DNA of 48,763 nucleotides from NCBI GenBank assembly GCA_902594915.1, contig CACJOA010000008.1, positions 1 to 48,763 on the forward strand, given 5' to 3'. The translations under genes and the position numbers were made by a program. The DNA is from an uncultured Pelagibacteraceae bacterium (GTDB taxonomy: Bacteria; Pseudomonadota; Alphaproteobacteria; Pelagibacterales; Pelagibacteraceae). The notes under the pieces were generated by a model that searched no databases, was not told where the DNA came from, and saw nothing but the letters and a program-made list of their open reading frames with translations. Each line of letters opens with the position of its first letter. Within the stretch, counting starts at the first letter, position 1. Of this stretch, positions 36,701 through 45,199 are shown one piece after another.

Positions 36701-36775
36701 GGTCCCTTCGTCTATCGGTTAGGACACGTGGTTTTCATCCTCGAAAGAGGGGTTCGATTCCCCTAGGGACCGCCA
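36701..36775 (+). tRNA. tRNA-Glu (UUC) with a U-U mismatch in the anticodon stem
   Basis: 75-nt cloverleaf with encoded CCA. Acceptor GGTCCCT pairs with AGGGACC, T stem AGGGG/CCCCT. The anticodon loop TTTTCAT gives UUC. The anticodon stem reads CGTGG against CCTCG, which leaves a U-U pair at positions 29-41 while the other four pairs are Watson-Crick. Confidence 0.95.
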
Positions 36776-36778
36776 AAA

Positions 36779-37039
36779 ATGTTGTATTACGTATATCTTA
36801 TTAAAACAGTAAATTCTTCAACTAAAAAGACATACGTTGGATATACTAATAATTTAATCAAAAGACTTAAACTTCATAATTCTAACAAAGGAGCTAAATC
36901 GACCAGGGGTTTTAAATGGTCTGTGATATATAAGAAAAAATTTTTATCAAAATCTGCTGCAATGATTTTTGAATATAAACTTAAGAAAAATCGCTCTTTA
37001 CGAAAAAAAATAATTCTAAAATCTAAAATTTCTCAGTAA
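36779..37039 (+). CDS. GIY-YIG nuclease-domain protein
   Basis: 86-aa single-domain member of the GIY-YIG superfamily (YhbQ/UPF0213-like). The paired motif appears as YYVYLIKT and TYVGYTNN, followed by the arginine in KRLKLHN and the catalytic glutamate in FEYKLKK. Roles in DNA repair or RNA processing are proposed for the family without firm proof. Its ATG is only 3 nt after the CCA of tRNA-Glu, so it is transcribed with the tRNA. It overlaps the convergent oxidoreductase gene by 17 bases. Confidence 0.9.
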   Translation: MLYYVYLIKTVNSSTKKTYVGYTNNLIKRLKLHNSNKGAKSTRGFKWSVIYKKKFLSKSAAMIFEYKLKKNRSLRKKIILKSKISQ

Positions 37040-38003
37040 AACTAAGGAGAGTTTTTATTATTTTTTTTGAAAAATTAATATTAGTAATATTTCTTTTACT
37101 TAAAATAAACTCTCTAATTTCATTATTTAAAGGTTTTGTTTCTTTTAATTTTATTGTTTGTGATTTTCCTTTAAAAATATACTTTGATTGATTAAAATAA
37201 AATTTTGAAAATTTGTCTATTTTTGGAAAACTTACATAGTTGTTATAAATTTTAAGAGGTTTATTGGTATTCATTTCATCAAAAAGAAGCATTTTTTTAC
37301 TTCCAATAATAATTATTTTTCTTATTTTCTCAGGATTAAGCCAGCTAACATTAATATCAATTTTTGTTTTTCCGGCTTGAAGATTTAAAAATGAAACATC
37401 AAAATTTTTCTTACCTAAAATGTCATGATTAATTGATTTTTTAATGATCATCTTTTTATCAAGAAGATAATTAAGAATACTCAAATCGTGAGTAGCTAAG
37501 TCATAAACAGCAGAAACTTTATTGCGAATTGGTCCAAAGTTTTGTCTTTGAAAATTAATATATCTTATTTTACCTAATTTTTTTGATTTTATAATCTTTT
37601 TAAGATATCTGATGTAATCATTGTAAATATAGATATATCCAAATGATAGTTTCGTTTTATTTTTTTTGATTTCCTTTTTAATTAAATCAAAATGTTTAAG
37701 AGATGTCATTCCAGGTTTTTCTATAAGTATATTCTTTTTTTCTTTAATGAGTGATTTTAACATTTTGAAATTATTCATCGGGGGAGTGGCTAAAAATATA
37801 TTTCTAATTTTTTTATTTTTTTTAATTTCACTCAAGGAGCTTTGAATGACTTTGGAACCAAACTTTTTTTTAATTATCTTAATTTTACTAGAATCATTAT
37901 CATGTATATAAATATTCTTAAACAAACCTAGTGATATCAAGGTATTAGTAACAATAGTACCCCAATAACCCAATCCAATAATTGCAATACTACTTTTTTT
38001 CAT
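37023..38003 (-). CDS. Gfo/Idh/MocA-family oxidoreductase (nucleotide-sugar type)
   Basis: NAD(P)-dependent oxidoreductase of 326 aa from the ATG at 38003 (MKKSSIAIIGLGYWG). A longer frame starting at 38060 would add 19 residues before the Rossmann fold and is unlikely. The dinucleotide motif is GLGYWG (10-15), the EKP motif is 95-97, and the C-terminal domain carries the VYDLATHDLSIL block. This pattern, with the NFGPIR segment, occurs in polysaccharide loci where the enzyme oxidises C3 of a UDP-sugar before transamination (WbpB/WlbA type). The substrate is an inference. It is divergent from the MBL gene. Confidence 0.87.
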   Translation of the reverse strand: MKKSSIAIIGLGYWGTIVTNTLISLGLFKNIYIHDNDSSKIKIIKKKFGSKVIQSSLSEIKKNKKIRNIFLATPPMNNFKMLKSLIKEKKNILIEKPGMTSLKHFDLIKKEIKKNKTKLSFGYIYIYNDYIRYLKKIIKSKKLGKIRYINFQRQNFGPIRNKVSAVYDLATHDLSILNYLLDKKMIIKKSINHDILGKKNFDVSFLNLQAGKTKIDINVSWLNPEKIRKIIIIGSKKMLLFDEMNTNKPLKIYNNYVSFPKIDKFSKFYFNQSKYIFKGKSQTIKLKETKPLNNEIREFILSKRNITNINFSKKIIKTLLSFTEKF

Positions 38004-38012
38004 AAAATCTGA

Positions 38013-38040
38013 TTGATAAAGTGTTAGTATTTTATATAAA
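38013..38040 (+). promoter_or_regulatory. Candidate promoter of the MBL-fold gene
   Basis: TTGATA (38013-38018), a 16-base spacer and TATAAA (38035-38040) lie in the 70-base divergent region, giving a start about 27 bases before the ATG at 38074. Confidence 0.4.
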
Positions 38041-38073
38041 TAATTTTTATATAAAAACAAATATTATTAACAT

Positions 38074-39393
38074 ATGTATATAAATTATAACGATTCAAAA
38101 GAAAAATTTAGTAAAGATCTTAGTAATTTTTTGAACTCAGACAAAGATGGTGTTTTTTATATAGGTCATGCATCTATATTAGTAAGATTAAATAAGAAAA
38201 AATTTATATTTGACGTTATAAAAAATACTAATTTTTATAACCGCACTTGGTTGTTTTTTCCTAGCCAAATTAATGATCGTAGAATTTTTGATGTTGATGG
38301 AGTTTTTGTTTCGCATATTCATGGTGATCATTATGATCCAGACTTGTTAAAAAAAATTCAAAATAAGAATATTCCAATTTATATCTTAAATGGTAGACCT
38401 GGTTTTAATCAAGATTTAAAAAATAAAAAGATTAATTTTAAAAAAATTCCTGTCAATAAGAAATTTTATATAGATAAAAAGATTTGGGTTAGAGGTTGTT
38501 TACATGAATATAATGATATTGACTCATCATTAATTATTTCAAATGATAATTTAAGTGTTTACCATGGTAATGATAATTTCATTACAGAAAAAACACTTTC
38601 TCCTTTTAAAAAAAAAATTGGTAAAGTGGATGTTGCTTGTATTCCTTTTGCTTTTATACATTTTTATCCATATTTATTAAAAACTTTATCTAGTAAAGCT
38701 AATAAGAAAGAGGCAAGAAGACTTGAAAATCAATTTATGAATTATGGCATTCAACAAGCTAAAATTTTAAAACCTGAAATAGTTATACCTTTTGGATCAA
38801 ATTTATTTCATTTGGATGATCCTAAGTGTGCAATGAATAAGGGTGTTGCTACACCTGTAGATTTTGTAAATTATGCAAAAAAATTTCATAAATCTTTTAA
38901 AAATAATTATAAAACTATGTTATCAGGGTCCTATTGTTTGAAAGATGGGAATAATATGGATTGTTATTATGAAAAAATATCGTCAAATAAATTTAATAAA
39001 AAATTAGAAAATTTCACATTTAAAAAAATTAAGTTAATAAATCATAAGAAAATTAAAAAAAAAGTTAATATTCAAAAAAATCACTTAAAGATTATAAAAA
39101 ACAAAATTTCAAAAAATAAAATCAAAATTGATCATAAAATTTTAATTTCAAACGAGTCTCAAAGAAATAGCAAAATTTGTATAGATATAAAAAATAATAG
39201 TGTTTTTTTGTATAATCAAAATAAATTACCTTTCAACAGTCACTATTTTGTTGTTCAAGACAATGAATTTTATCAATGGTTAAGAAAAAAAATTACTTTT
39301 GAGGAAGTTTTAGGTACAAGAAGGTTTACGTATGAAAGATATCCCAATACATATAGTGTAAAAGTAAATAGTATTTACACAAACTTTTTATAA
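38074..39393 (+). CDS. MBL-fold protein with long C-terminal extension in glycan locus
   Basis: 439 aa. Residues 25-300 have the metallo-beta-lactamase fold: GHASILVRL (31-39), the metal motif HIHGDHYDP (81-89) and later YHGND and IPFGSNLFHL. It resembles the UlaG/CMP-N-acetylneuraminate hydroxylase-like group. A lysine-rich region (about 300-370) then leads to a terminal domain with FVVQDNEFYQWLRKKITFEEV, which I do not recognise. The next gene begins directly after the stop. A role in modifying an acyl or sugar intermediate is likely from context only. Confidence 0.75.
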   Translation: MYINYNDSKEKFSKDLSNFLNSDKDGVFYIGHASILVRLNKKKFIFDVIKNTNFYNRTWLFFPSQINDRRIFDVDGVFVSHIHGDHYDPDLLKKIQNKNIPIYILNGRPGFNQDLKNKKINFKKIPVNKKFYIDKKIWVRGCLHEYNDIDSSLIISNDNLSVYHGNDNFITEKTLSPFKKKIGKVDVACIPFAFIHFYPYLLKTLSSKANKKEARRLENQFMNYGIQQAKILKPEIVIPFGSNLFHLDDPKCAMNKGVATPVDFVNYAKKFHKSFKNNYKTMLSGSYCLKDGNNMDCYYEKISSNKFNKKLENFTFKKIKLINHKKIKKKVNIQKNHLKIIKNKISKNKIKIDHKILISNESQRNSKICIDIKNNSVFLYNQNKLPFNSHYFVVQDNEFYQWLRKKITFEEVLGTRRFTYERYPNTYSVKVNSIYTNFL

Positions 39394-40122
39394 ATGTCAC
39401 CTAAGATAGGCAAAAATTGTGAAATAGCTAACACAGCTAGAATTAGCGAAAATGTCATCATTGAAGATAATGTTAAAATTTCAGACTATTGTATTATTGG
39501 TTTAGATAATAACAATGATAACAAACAAAAACTTTTAATTAAAAAAAATACTAAAATTAATTCTCATTCTACAATTTATAATGGATCAGAAATTGGTGAA
39601 AATAATATAATTGGTCACAATGTACTTATAAGAGAGAAAAGTATTTTTGGAAAAAATGTCCAGATTGGAAGTTATAGTGATATAGAAGGATATTGCACGA
39701 TTGAAGATTATTCTAAACTTCATAGTTGTGTACATGTTGGGCAACATTCAAAAATAATGTCTTTTGTTTATATATTTCCTTATGTTGTTCTTACAAATGA
39801 TCCTATACCACCAAGTGATATCAGGAGTGGAGTTATTTTAGAACCGTTCTCGATAATTTGTACAAGATCAACTATTCTACCAGGTGTTAGAATAGGATTT
39901 TCCTCATTTATTGGTGCTAACAGTTTAGTAAATAAAGATGTTAATTCTGAAAAAATTGGAGCCGGTAATCCATTCAGAGTTAAAGGAGATATATCAGATA
40001 TTAAAATTCCCAATACTAACAAAAGTGCATATCCATGGATTGACAGATTTAAAAAAGATTATCCCAAAGATATTAGAGAAATATATAAGAAAATGAGAGA
40101 AGAATATTTAAATTCTGAGTAA
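39394..40122 (+). CDS. Left-handed beta-helix (hexapeptide) acyltransferase
   Basis: 242 aa made almost entirely of imperfect hexapeptide repeats of the [LIV]-G-x4 type (IGKNCEIANTARIS, EDNVKI, IGENNIIGHNVLI, GKNVQIGSYSDIE). It ends in a helical tail with YPWIDRFKKDYP. The histidine in SCVHVGQHSKI (about 110-119) is a candidate catalytic base. The fold is that of WbpD/PglD-like sugar N-acetyltransferases, which acylate UDP-amino sugars. Together with the Gfo/Idh and DegT proteins it completes an oxidation-transamination-acylation set. It overlaps the convergent dehydrogenase by 15 bases. Confidence 0.85.
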   Translation: MSPKIGKNCEIANTARISENVIIEDNVKISDYCIIGLDNNNDNKQKLLIKKNTKINSHSTIYNGSEIGENNIIGHNVLIREKSIFGKNVQIGSYSDIEGYCTIEDYSKLHSCVHVGQHSKIMSFVYIFPYVVLTNDPIPPSDIRSGVILEPFSIICTRSTILPGVRIGFSSFIGANSLVNKDVNSEKIGAGNPFRVKGDISDIKIPNTNKSAYPWIDRFKKDYPKDIREIYKKMREEYLNSE

Positions 40123-40872
40123 TTTTTTATTTTTATAACCTAAAATATTTTTTTTAACAGAGTCCTTTAGAACATTAGGTACATAAATATTATTGTCATC
40201 TTTGTTTAGATTTTCTAAAATACATAATGAAGTATCAATACCAATCATATTTACTATTTTAATAGGATCAGAACTTTTTAAGAGAACCTTATAAATTTTT
40301 TTTAATTCAGATATTGATTTATTTTCAATTTCAAATAGATAAAAAAAATACGAAATTTCTTTAAATAAAATTCTATTAACTAAAAAACCTGGTTTATCAG
40401 TAACGTTAATTACTTCATAAGAGAAATTCTTTAGTGACATAATTAATTCATTTAATAAAATATCTGAATATTGTTTTCTTTTACATAATTCAATTAAAGG
40501 AACTGTAATAGGATTCATAAAATGAAAACCATTAATATTTTCACCAATTTCAGATAACTTTATAGAGGAAGTATTGCTAAAAATATTATCTTTAAAACTT
40601 AATTTCGATATTACCTCTTTTTTGATTCTTAGATCTTCTGTTACAGTTTCAATGGTTAAATTTTCCTCTAATTTAGATATATCATTTATAATCAAAAAGT
40701 TTCCTTTTTTATTAATTTTAAAATGTTTAGTTAATTTTTTAATTTCAGTCTCAAGAATTCGATCAAGTTTTTCACTAGTATTTTGCCATAAATTTACTGA
40801 ATGACCCAATGTAACAAATAATGAACATATTTGTTTGCCCATATAACCAGAACCTAAAACATTTATTTTCAT
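40108..40872 (-). CDS. Divergent 3-hydroxyacyl-CoA dehydrogenase-family protein
   Basis: 254 aa, short for the family (about 280-320). The NAD-binding GSGYMG is at 7-12, followed by ETVTEDLRIKKEV, FSNTSSIKLSEI, GFHFMNP and KPGFLVNRILF, which match FadB-type dehydrogenases in order and spacing. The overall sequence is much changed and no thiolase, hydratase or acyl-CoA gene is nearby. It lies alone on the minus strand inside a glycan locus, so its substrate is probably not a standard fatty acyl-CoA. Confidence 0.8.
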   Translation of the reverse strand: MKINVLGSGYMGKQICSLFVTLGHSVNLWQNTSEKLDRILETEIKKLTKHFKINKKGNFLIINDISKLEENLTIETVTEDLRIKKEVISKLSFKDNIFSNTSSIKLSEIGENINGFHFMNPITVPLIELCKRKQYSDILLNELIMSLKNFSYEVINVTDKPGFLVNRILFKEISYFFYLFEIENKSISELKKIYKVLLKSSDPIKIVNMIGIDTSLCILENLNKDDNNIYVPNVLKDSVKKNILGYKNKKLLRI

Positions 40873-40922
40873 TAATGGTTTTATATTACATTATATTTGA
40901 TAAAAGAAAATTGTAAGTTTAT

Positions 40923-43052
40923 ATGAATAAAAAAATTTTTATTATTCTTCCTCATAAAGATCAGTTCATTAGAAATTATGCTGGATCAGCTTCAATTTGG
41001 GTAAAGGATTTTTTTAAAGACTCAAAATACAAAAATAATATTAAAATTTTTGGATCAACTAATAATACCAAAAACGTTTTTATCAAAAAAAATTATGTAA
41101 ATATAGAAATACCAAAAATTAAGGTATTTAGTAAATCTAAATTTTATATAAATAAATTAATAAATTTTTGTAAATCAGAAAATCCTTCAATTGTTGAAAT
41201 TCATAATCGTCCGTCATATCTTATAGAAATTGCAGAAAAAATTCATAAAACTAATTTTATTTTAGTAATACATAATGATCCTTTAAATCTAAAAGGATCT
41301 GTTTCAATAAATGAAAGAAAAAGACTTCTTGAAATTTGTCATAAAATTTACTTTGTAAGTACTTGGGTAGAAGAAAAATTTTTTAATGGATTAGATAAAA
41401 ATTTCTACACTAATTTTCGAACCTTATATCCGAGTATAAATAGACTTAACAAGTTTCCAAAAAAAGATAAACTAATCATTTTTTCCGGAAAATTAAACAC
41501 AGCAAAAGGTTTTGATAAATTTGCAACAGCTGTATCAAAAATTTTAGACAAATTTAAAGATTGGAAAGCTACAGCTATTGGTGACGAACCAAGAGAAAAA
41601 TACTCTTTTAAACATAAAAGATTATATTTTACAGGATGGATATCTCAAGATGATGTTTTAAAACTTTACAATAAATCGTCTATCACCGTAGCACCTTCTC
41701 TTTGGGAAGAACCTTTTGGTAGATCATCTTTAGAGGCTGGATCAAGAGGTAATGCTGTAATTATTTCTAAAAGAGGGGGCTTACCTGAAACAATAAATAC
41801 TCCTATTTTTTTAAAAGATGTAACATCAAATAATATTTATCAAGAAATTAGTAAATTAATACTTAATCCAAAATTATTAAAAAAAAGACAAATTGATAAT
41901 TTTAATAAACCAATTCATTTAATTAAGAATAATATTAAAACAATGGATGATGATAGAAGTTCAGCTATAAAACCTCCCAAAATTATTAATTTAAATTTTA
42001 ATAGGAAATTAAAAATATTACATGTTTACAACAGAGCTGAAAAGATAGGTGGAAGAATTTATTTTATCTCAACTGGAAAAAAGATAGAAAATGGACTTAT
42101 AAGGCTAGGTCATGACGTTGAGGGTATAAGTGATAGAGATCTTTTAAGTTATTCATCAAAAATCAGAGGAAAAGATATTTTAAACAAAATATTTTTAGAA
42201 AAAACTTTGTACTATAGACCTGATTTAATTTTAATGGGACATGTAAATACTATCAATGAAGATACTTTTTATAAAATAAAAAAAACTTGTGGTAATTTGA
42301 TTTTTTCTCAGTGGTATGAAGATAATTTAACTCTAAGTGGTCCAGATTTTCAAAAAAATTTTTCTAACTTAAAAACTAATTTCAAATATATTGATAATTT
42401 TTTTATATCAACTCATCCAGATGATGTTAGTAAAAAAAATGATAAAATTAGATATCACTTTTTACCAACACCAGTAGATAAAAATATTGAAAAACTGAAT
42501 ATATACAATCTAAAAAATTATACTTATGATGTTTTTTTTGCAATGAGTCACGGTGTCAATCGAGGGACAATTAAAAGTGGAAAGAAAGATGAAAGAGAAA
42601 ATTTCATAAAAGAGCTGATATCTTTAAATAAAGAAATAAAATTTGATATCTACGGTTATAAAAATAGAAACCCTGTTTGGTCAGAAAGTTTTTATTCTGC
42701 TATATCTAGATCATCAATGGCAGTTAATTTAAATAGAGGAAAACCTAAAAAATATTCCTCTAGTAATAGAATTGGTTCTTTAATTGGTAATGGGTTACTT
42801 ACATTTATGGATTATAAAAAAAAATTTAATCATTTTTTTAATAATAATGAAATAATTTTTTATCATAATAAATATGATTTATCCGAAAAAATTTCTTATT
42901 ATAAAGAAAATCCCAATTCTTCAAAAAAAATCGCTAAGAATGGTCAAAAAAAATATTTTAAACTTTTTAATGAAATTGAGGTTGCTAAATATATTGTTAA
43001 TGAGTCTATGAATGGTACTTCCTCACCGGTATGGAAAAAATACTTAAAATAA
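40923..43052 (+). CDS. Fused two-domain glycosyltransferase (GT4 plus CgeB-like)
   Basis: 709 aa. The N-terminal half (about 1-330) is GT-B fold with the GT4 motif EEPFGRSSLEAGSRGNAVI (ExxxxxxxE, near 260-278), and GKLNTAKGFDK and YFTGWISQDDVLKLY before it. The C-terminal half (about 355-709) has the layout of DUF3880/CgeB-type glycosyltransferases, with NRIGSLIGNGLLTFMDYKKK and KIAKNGQKKYFKLFNE. Two active sites would allow sequential addition of two sugars by one protein. It is the first gene of a six-gene operon that runs to 46807, with gaps of at most 13 bases. Confidence 0.87.
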   Translation: MNKKIFIILPHKDQFIRNYAGSASIWVKDFFKDSKYKNNIKIFGSTNNTKNVFIKKNYVNIEIPKIKVFSKSKFYINKLINFCKSENPSIVEIHNRPSYLIEIAEKIHKTNFILVIHNDPLNLKGSVSINERKRLLEICHKIYFVSTWVEEKFFNGLDKNFYTNFRTLYPSINRLNKFPKKDKLIIFSGKLNTAKGFDKFATAVSKILDKFKDWKATAIGDEPREKYSFKHKRLYFTGWISQDDVLKLYNKSSITVAPSLWEEPFGRSSLEAGSRGNAVIISKRGGLPETINTPIFLKDVTSNNIYQEISKLILNPKLLKKRQIDNFNKPIHLIKNNIKTMDDDRSSAIKPPKIINLNFNRKLKILHVYNRAEKIGGRIYFISTGKKIENGLIRLGHDVEGISDRDLLSYSSKIRGKDILNKIFLEKTLYYRPDLILMGHVNTINEDTFYKIKKTCGNLIFSQWYEDNLTLSGPDFQKNFSNLKTNFKYIDNFFISTHPDDVSKKNDKIRYHFLPTPVDKNIEKLNIYNLKNYTYDVFFAMSHGVNRGTIKSGKKDERENFIKELISLNKEIKFDIYGYKNRNPVWSESFYSAISRSSMAVNLNRGKPKKYSSSNRIGSLIGNGLLTFMDYKKKFNHFFNNNEIIFYHNKYDLSEKISYYKENPNSSKKIAKNGQKKYFKLFNEIEVAKYIVNESMNGTSSPVWKKYLK

Positions 43053-43053
43053 A

Positions 43054-44139
43054 ATGATAAAATTTTTAGATATTTATAAGCAAGATAGAAGATTACATAA
43101 AAAGATTTTATTTGATTTAAATAAAATTTTTATAAAAGGTGATTTTATTCTAGGTAATGATGTAAAAAAATTTGAAAAAAATTTTGCCAAATTTTGTAAT
43201 TCTAAATTTGCCATTGGTTGTGCAAATGGTACTGATGCTCTTACAATTGCTCTTAAATCTTTAAATCTAAAAAAGAATTCTGAAGTGATTATTCCAGCTA
43301 TGACCTATTGTTCAACAGCATTCTCTGTATTGAACGCGAATCTTAAACCAGTATTAGTAGATACGGGTTTTTTATCTTCTACGATTGATATTGATAAAAT
43401 TAAAAGAAAAATTACAAAAAAGACTAAAGTTATAATGCCTGTACATCTTTATGGTTCAGTAACAAATATAAGTCAAATAAAAAAATTAATTAATAATAAA
43501 AATATATTTATAATAGATGACTGTGCTCAAGCACATGGTGCGTCTGATGATAAAGGAAAAAAAGTTGGATCTATTGCGGATATATCTACATTTAGTCTTT
43601 ATCCAGGTAAAAATTTAGGAGCTTATGGAGACGCTGGTATAATAACTACTAATTCAAATGTTATAAATAAAAAGATTAGAAAAATCAGAAATTTAGGATC
43701 AGAAAAAAAATTTATTCACGATACTATCGGATATAATAGTAGATTAGATACTATTCAAGCAATAATCTTAAATCACAAATTAAAAAATTTAAAAAAATTA
43801 AATCAAAAGAGAAAAAAAATTGCAAAAAAATATGATAGATTTATATTTAATAAAAAAATAAAAAAAATTAGATATTCAAAAAATTGTATATATCATCAAT
43901 ATGTAATTTTAACTAAATATAGAAGTAAGCTAATAAAATTGTTTAAACAAAAAAAAATACAATATGGTTTTCATTATCCGTATCCAATACATAAATTAAA
44001 AGTTTTCAAAAGTTATTTTAAAACACAAAAATTTAAAAATTCTGAAACACTAGCGAAAGAAGGCATAAGTCTTCCAATAGATCCAAATTTATCAAATAAA
44101 GAGGTGTCAATAATTATAAATACAATAAATAAATTGTAA
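43054..44139 (+). CDS. DegT/DnrJ/EryC1/StrS-family sugar aminotransferase
   Basis: PLP-dependent enzyme that transaminates a keto-sugar nucleotide. 361 aa. The Schiff-base lysine is Lys186 in SLYPGKNLGAYGDAG. Phosphate and ring contacts appear in ANGTDALTIAL (58-68), DDCAQAHGA (155-163), and the GYNSRLDTIQA segment. The YPGKNLGA(L/Y)GDAG form is typical of 3-aminotransferases (QdtB/WbpE). With the Gfo/Idh and LbH proteins nearby it suggests formation of a 3-acylamino sugar. It starts one base after the previous stop. Confidence 0.93.
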   Translation: MIKFLDIYKQDRRLHKKILFDLNKIFIKGDFILGNDVKKFEKNFAKFCNSKFAIGCANGTDALTIALKSLNLKKNSEVIIPAMTYCSTAFSVLNANLKPVLVDTGFLSSTIDIDKIKRKITKKTKVIMPVHLYGSVTNISQIKKLINNKNIFIIDDCAQAHGASDDKGKKVGSIADISTFSLYPGKNLGAYGDAGIITTNSNVINKKIRKIRNLGSEKKFIHDTIGYNSRLDTIQAIILNHKLKNLKKLNQKRKKIAKKYDRFIFNKKIKKIRYSKNCIYHQYVILTKYRSKLIKLFKQKKIQYGFHYPYPIHKLKVFKSYFKTQKFKNSETLAKEGISLPIDPNLSNKEVSIIINTINKL

Positions 44140-44152
44140 AAAAGGCTTAATA

Positions 44153-45199
44153 ATGAATTATCAAGAGGAAATTGTAGTGTTTAAGAATGATAGAATTGGT
44201 GATTTAATGACAAGTGTTCCTGCTTTGAGAATTTTAATAAAAGAAAATAAAGATAAATTAATTACAATCTTTTTATCTAAAATTAATCATAAAATCAGAT
44301 TTTTATTTGAAAATGAGAATGTGAATATAATAATTACTAATTATAATCTAAGTTTGAAAGATAGGTTAATAATAATTACGTACTTGATAAAAAAAAAAGT
44401 TTCAAAAGTATTTATTATTAGGCCTAAAAATTTTTTTTTTTATCTACCACTTATCTTTTTTTTTAAAAAAACAAAATTTTATGGTCTTTGTGTAAATGAC
44501 AAAAATAATTATAAAAGACCTAATACTTTATTAAGAAAACTTTTATTTAAAAAAGTAATTAATGATAGAAATACTAAATTAATAAGACCCACAAGAAAAC
44601 AATTACAAATCGATTTAGTGACCGACAAAAAAATATTAAAAAAAACTCAAAATGAATTTAATTTAGTCATATCTGAAGAACTAAAAAATATACTTCCAAA
44701 AAGTTATTGTTTGATACATTACAAACATTTAATGTTTGATAATTTAAGTTGGGGTAGGGAAGGTGTCGATAAAATTATTAAACATTTATTATTAAATTTT
44801 CCAAATGTAATTTTAATTAATGATATCGATAGAAATAATGATAATGATTATTTTAGAAATAAATATGATTGGTACGATTTTAAAACTAAAAAAAAAAATT
44901 TAACAAATAAAAACATATTATATTTTGAAAATATAGATGGTATTGATTTAGCATGTTGCATAAATTATTCAAAAGTTACTATTGCTTGCCATGGTACTAT
45001 TACTCTATTAGGGGATATCTTAAATAAACCAGTATTGGATCTATTTTATTGTTCTATCAATAACAAAAACGATTTTTATCGATATAAAAATTCATTTCAT
45101 GAACATGTACCAAATAATAATAATTATAATTTTATAATTCCAAAAGATGATATAAACAAAACAATTGATAAGATGAACTTTGCTCTTAAAAATGAATAA
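44153..45199 (+). CDS. Glycosyltransferase family 9 protein (heptosyltransferase-like)
   Basis: 348 aa of GT-B fold. The N-terminal motif VVFKNDRIGDLMTSVPALR (about 8-26) and the C-terminal CHGTITLLGDILNKPVLDLF (about 280-299) are the GT9 signatures, the latter in place of the usual GPDTG...GKP. These enzymes add heptose or related sugars to lipid A core. The gene contains unusually long homopolymers: A10 at 44389-44398, T11 at 44431-44441 and T9 at 44456-44464, in the region coding for FFFYLPLIFFFKK. The frame is open. Confidence 0.85.
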   Translation: MNYQEEIVVFKNDRIGDLMTSVPALRILIKENKDKLITIFLSKINHKIRFLFENENVNIIITNYNLSLKDRLIIITYLIKKKVSKVFIIRPKNFFFYLPLIFFFKKTKFYGLCVNDKNNYKRPNTLLRKLLFKKVINDRNTKLIRPTRKQLQIDLVTDKKILKKTQNEFNLVISEELKNILPKSYCLIHYKHLMFDNLSWGREGVDKIIKHLLLNFPNVILINDIDRNNDNDYFRNKYDWYDFKTKKKNLTNKNILYFENIDGIDLACCINYSKVTIACHGTITLLGDILNKPVLDLFYCSINNKNDFYRYKNSFHEHVPNNNNYNFIIPKDDINKTIDKMNFALKNE

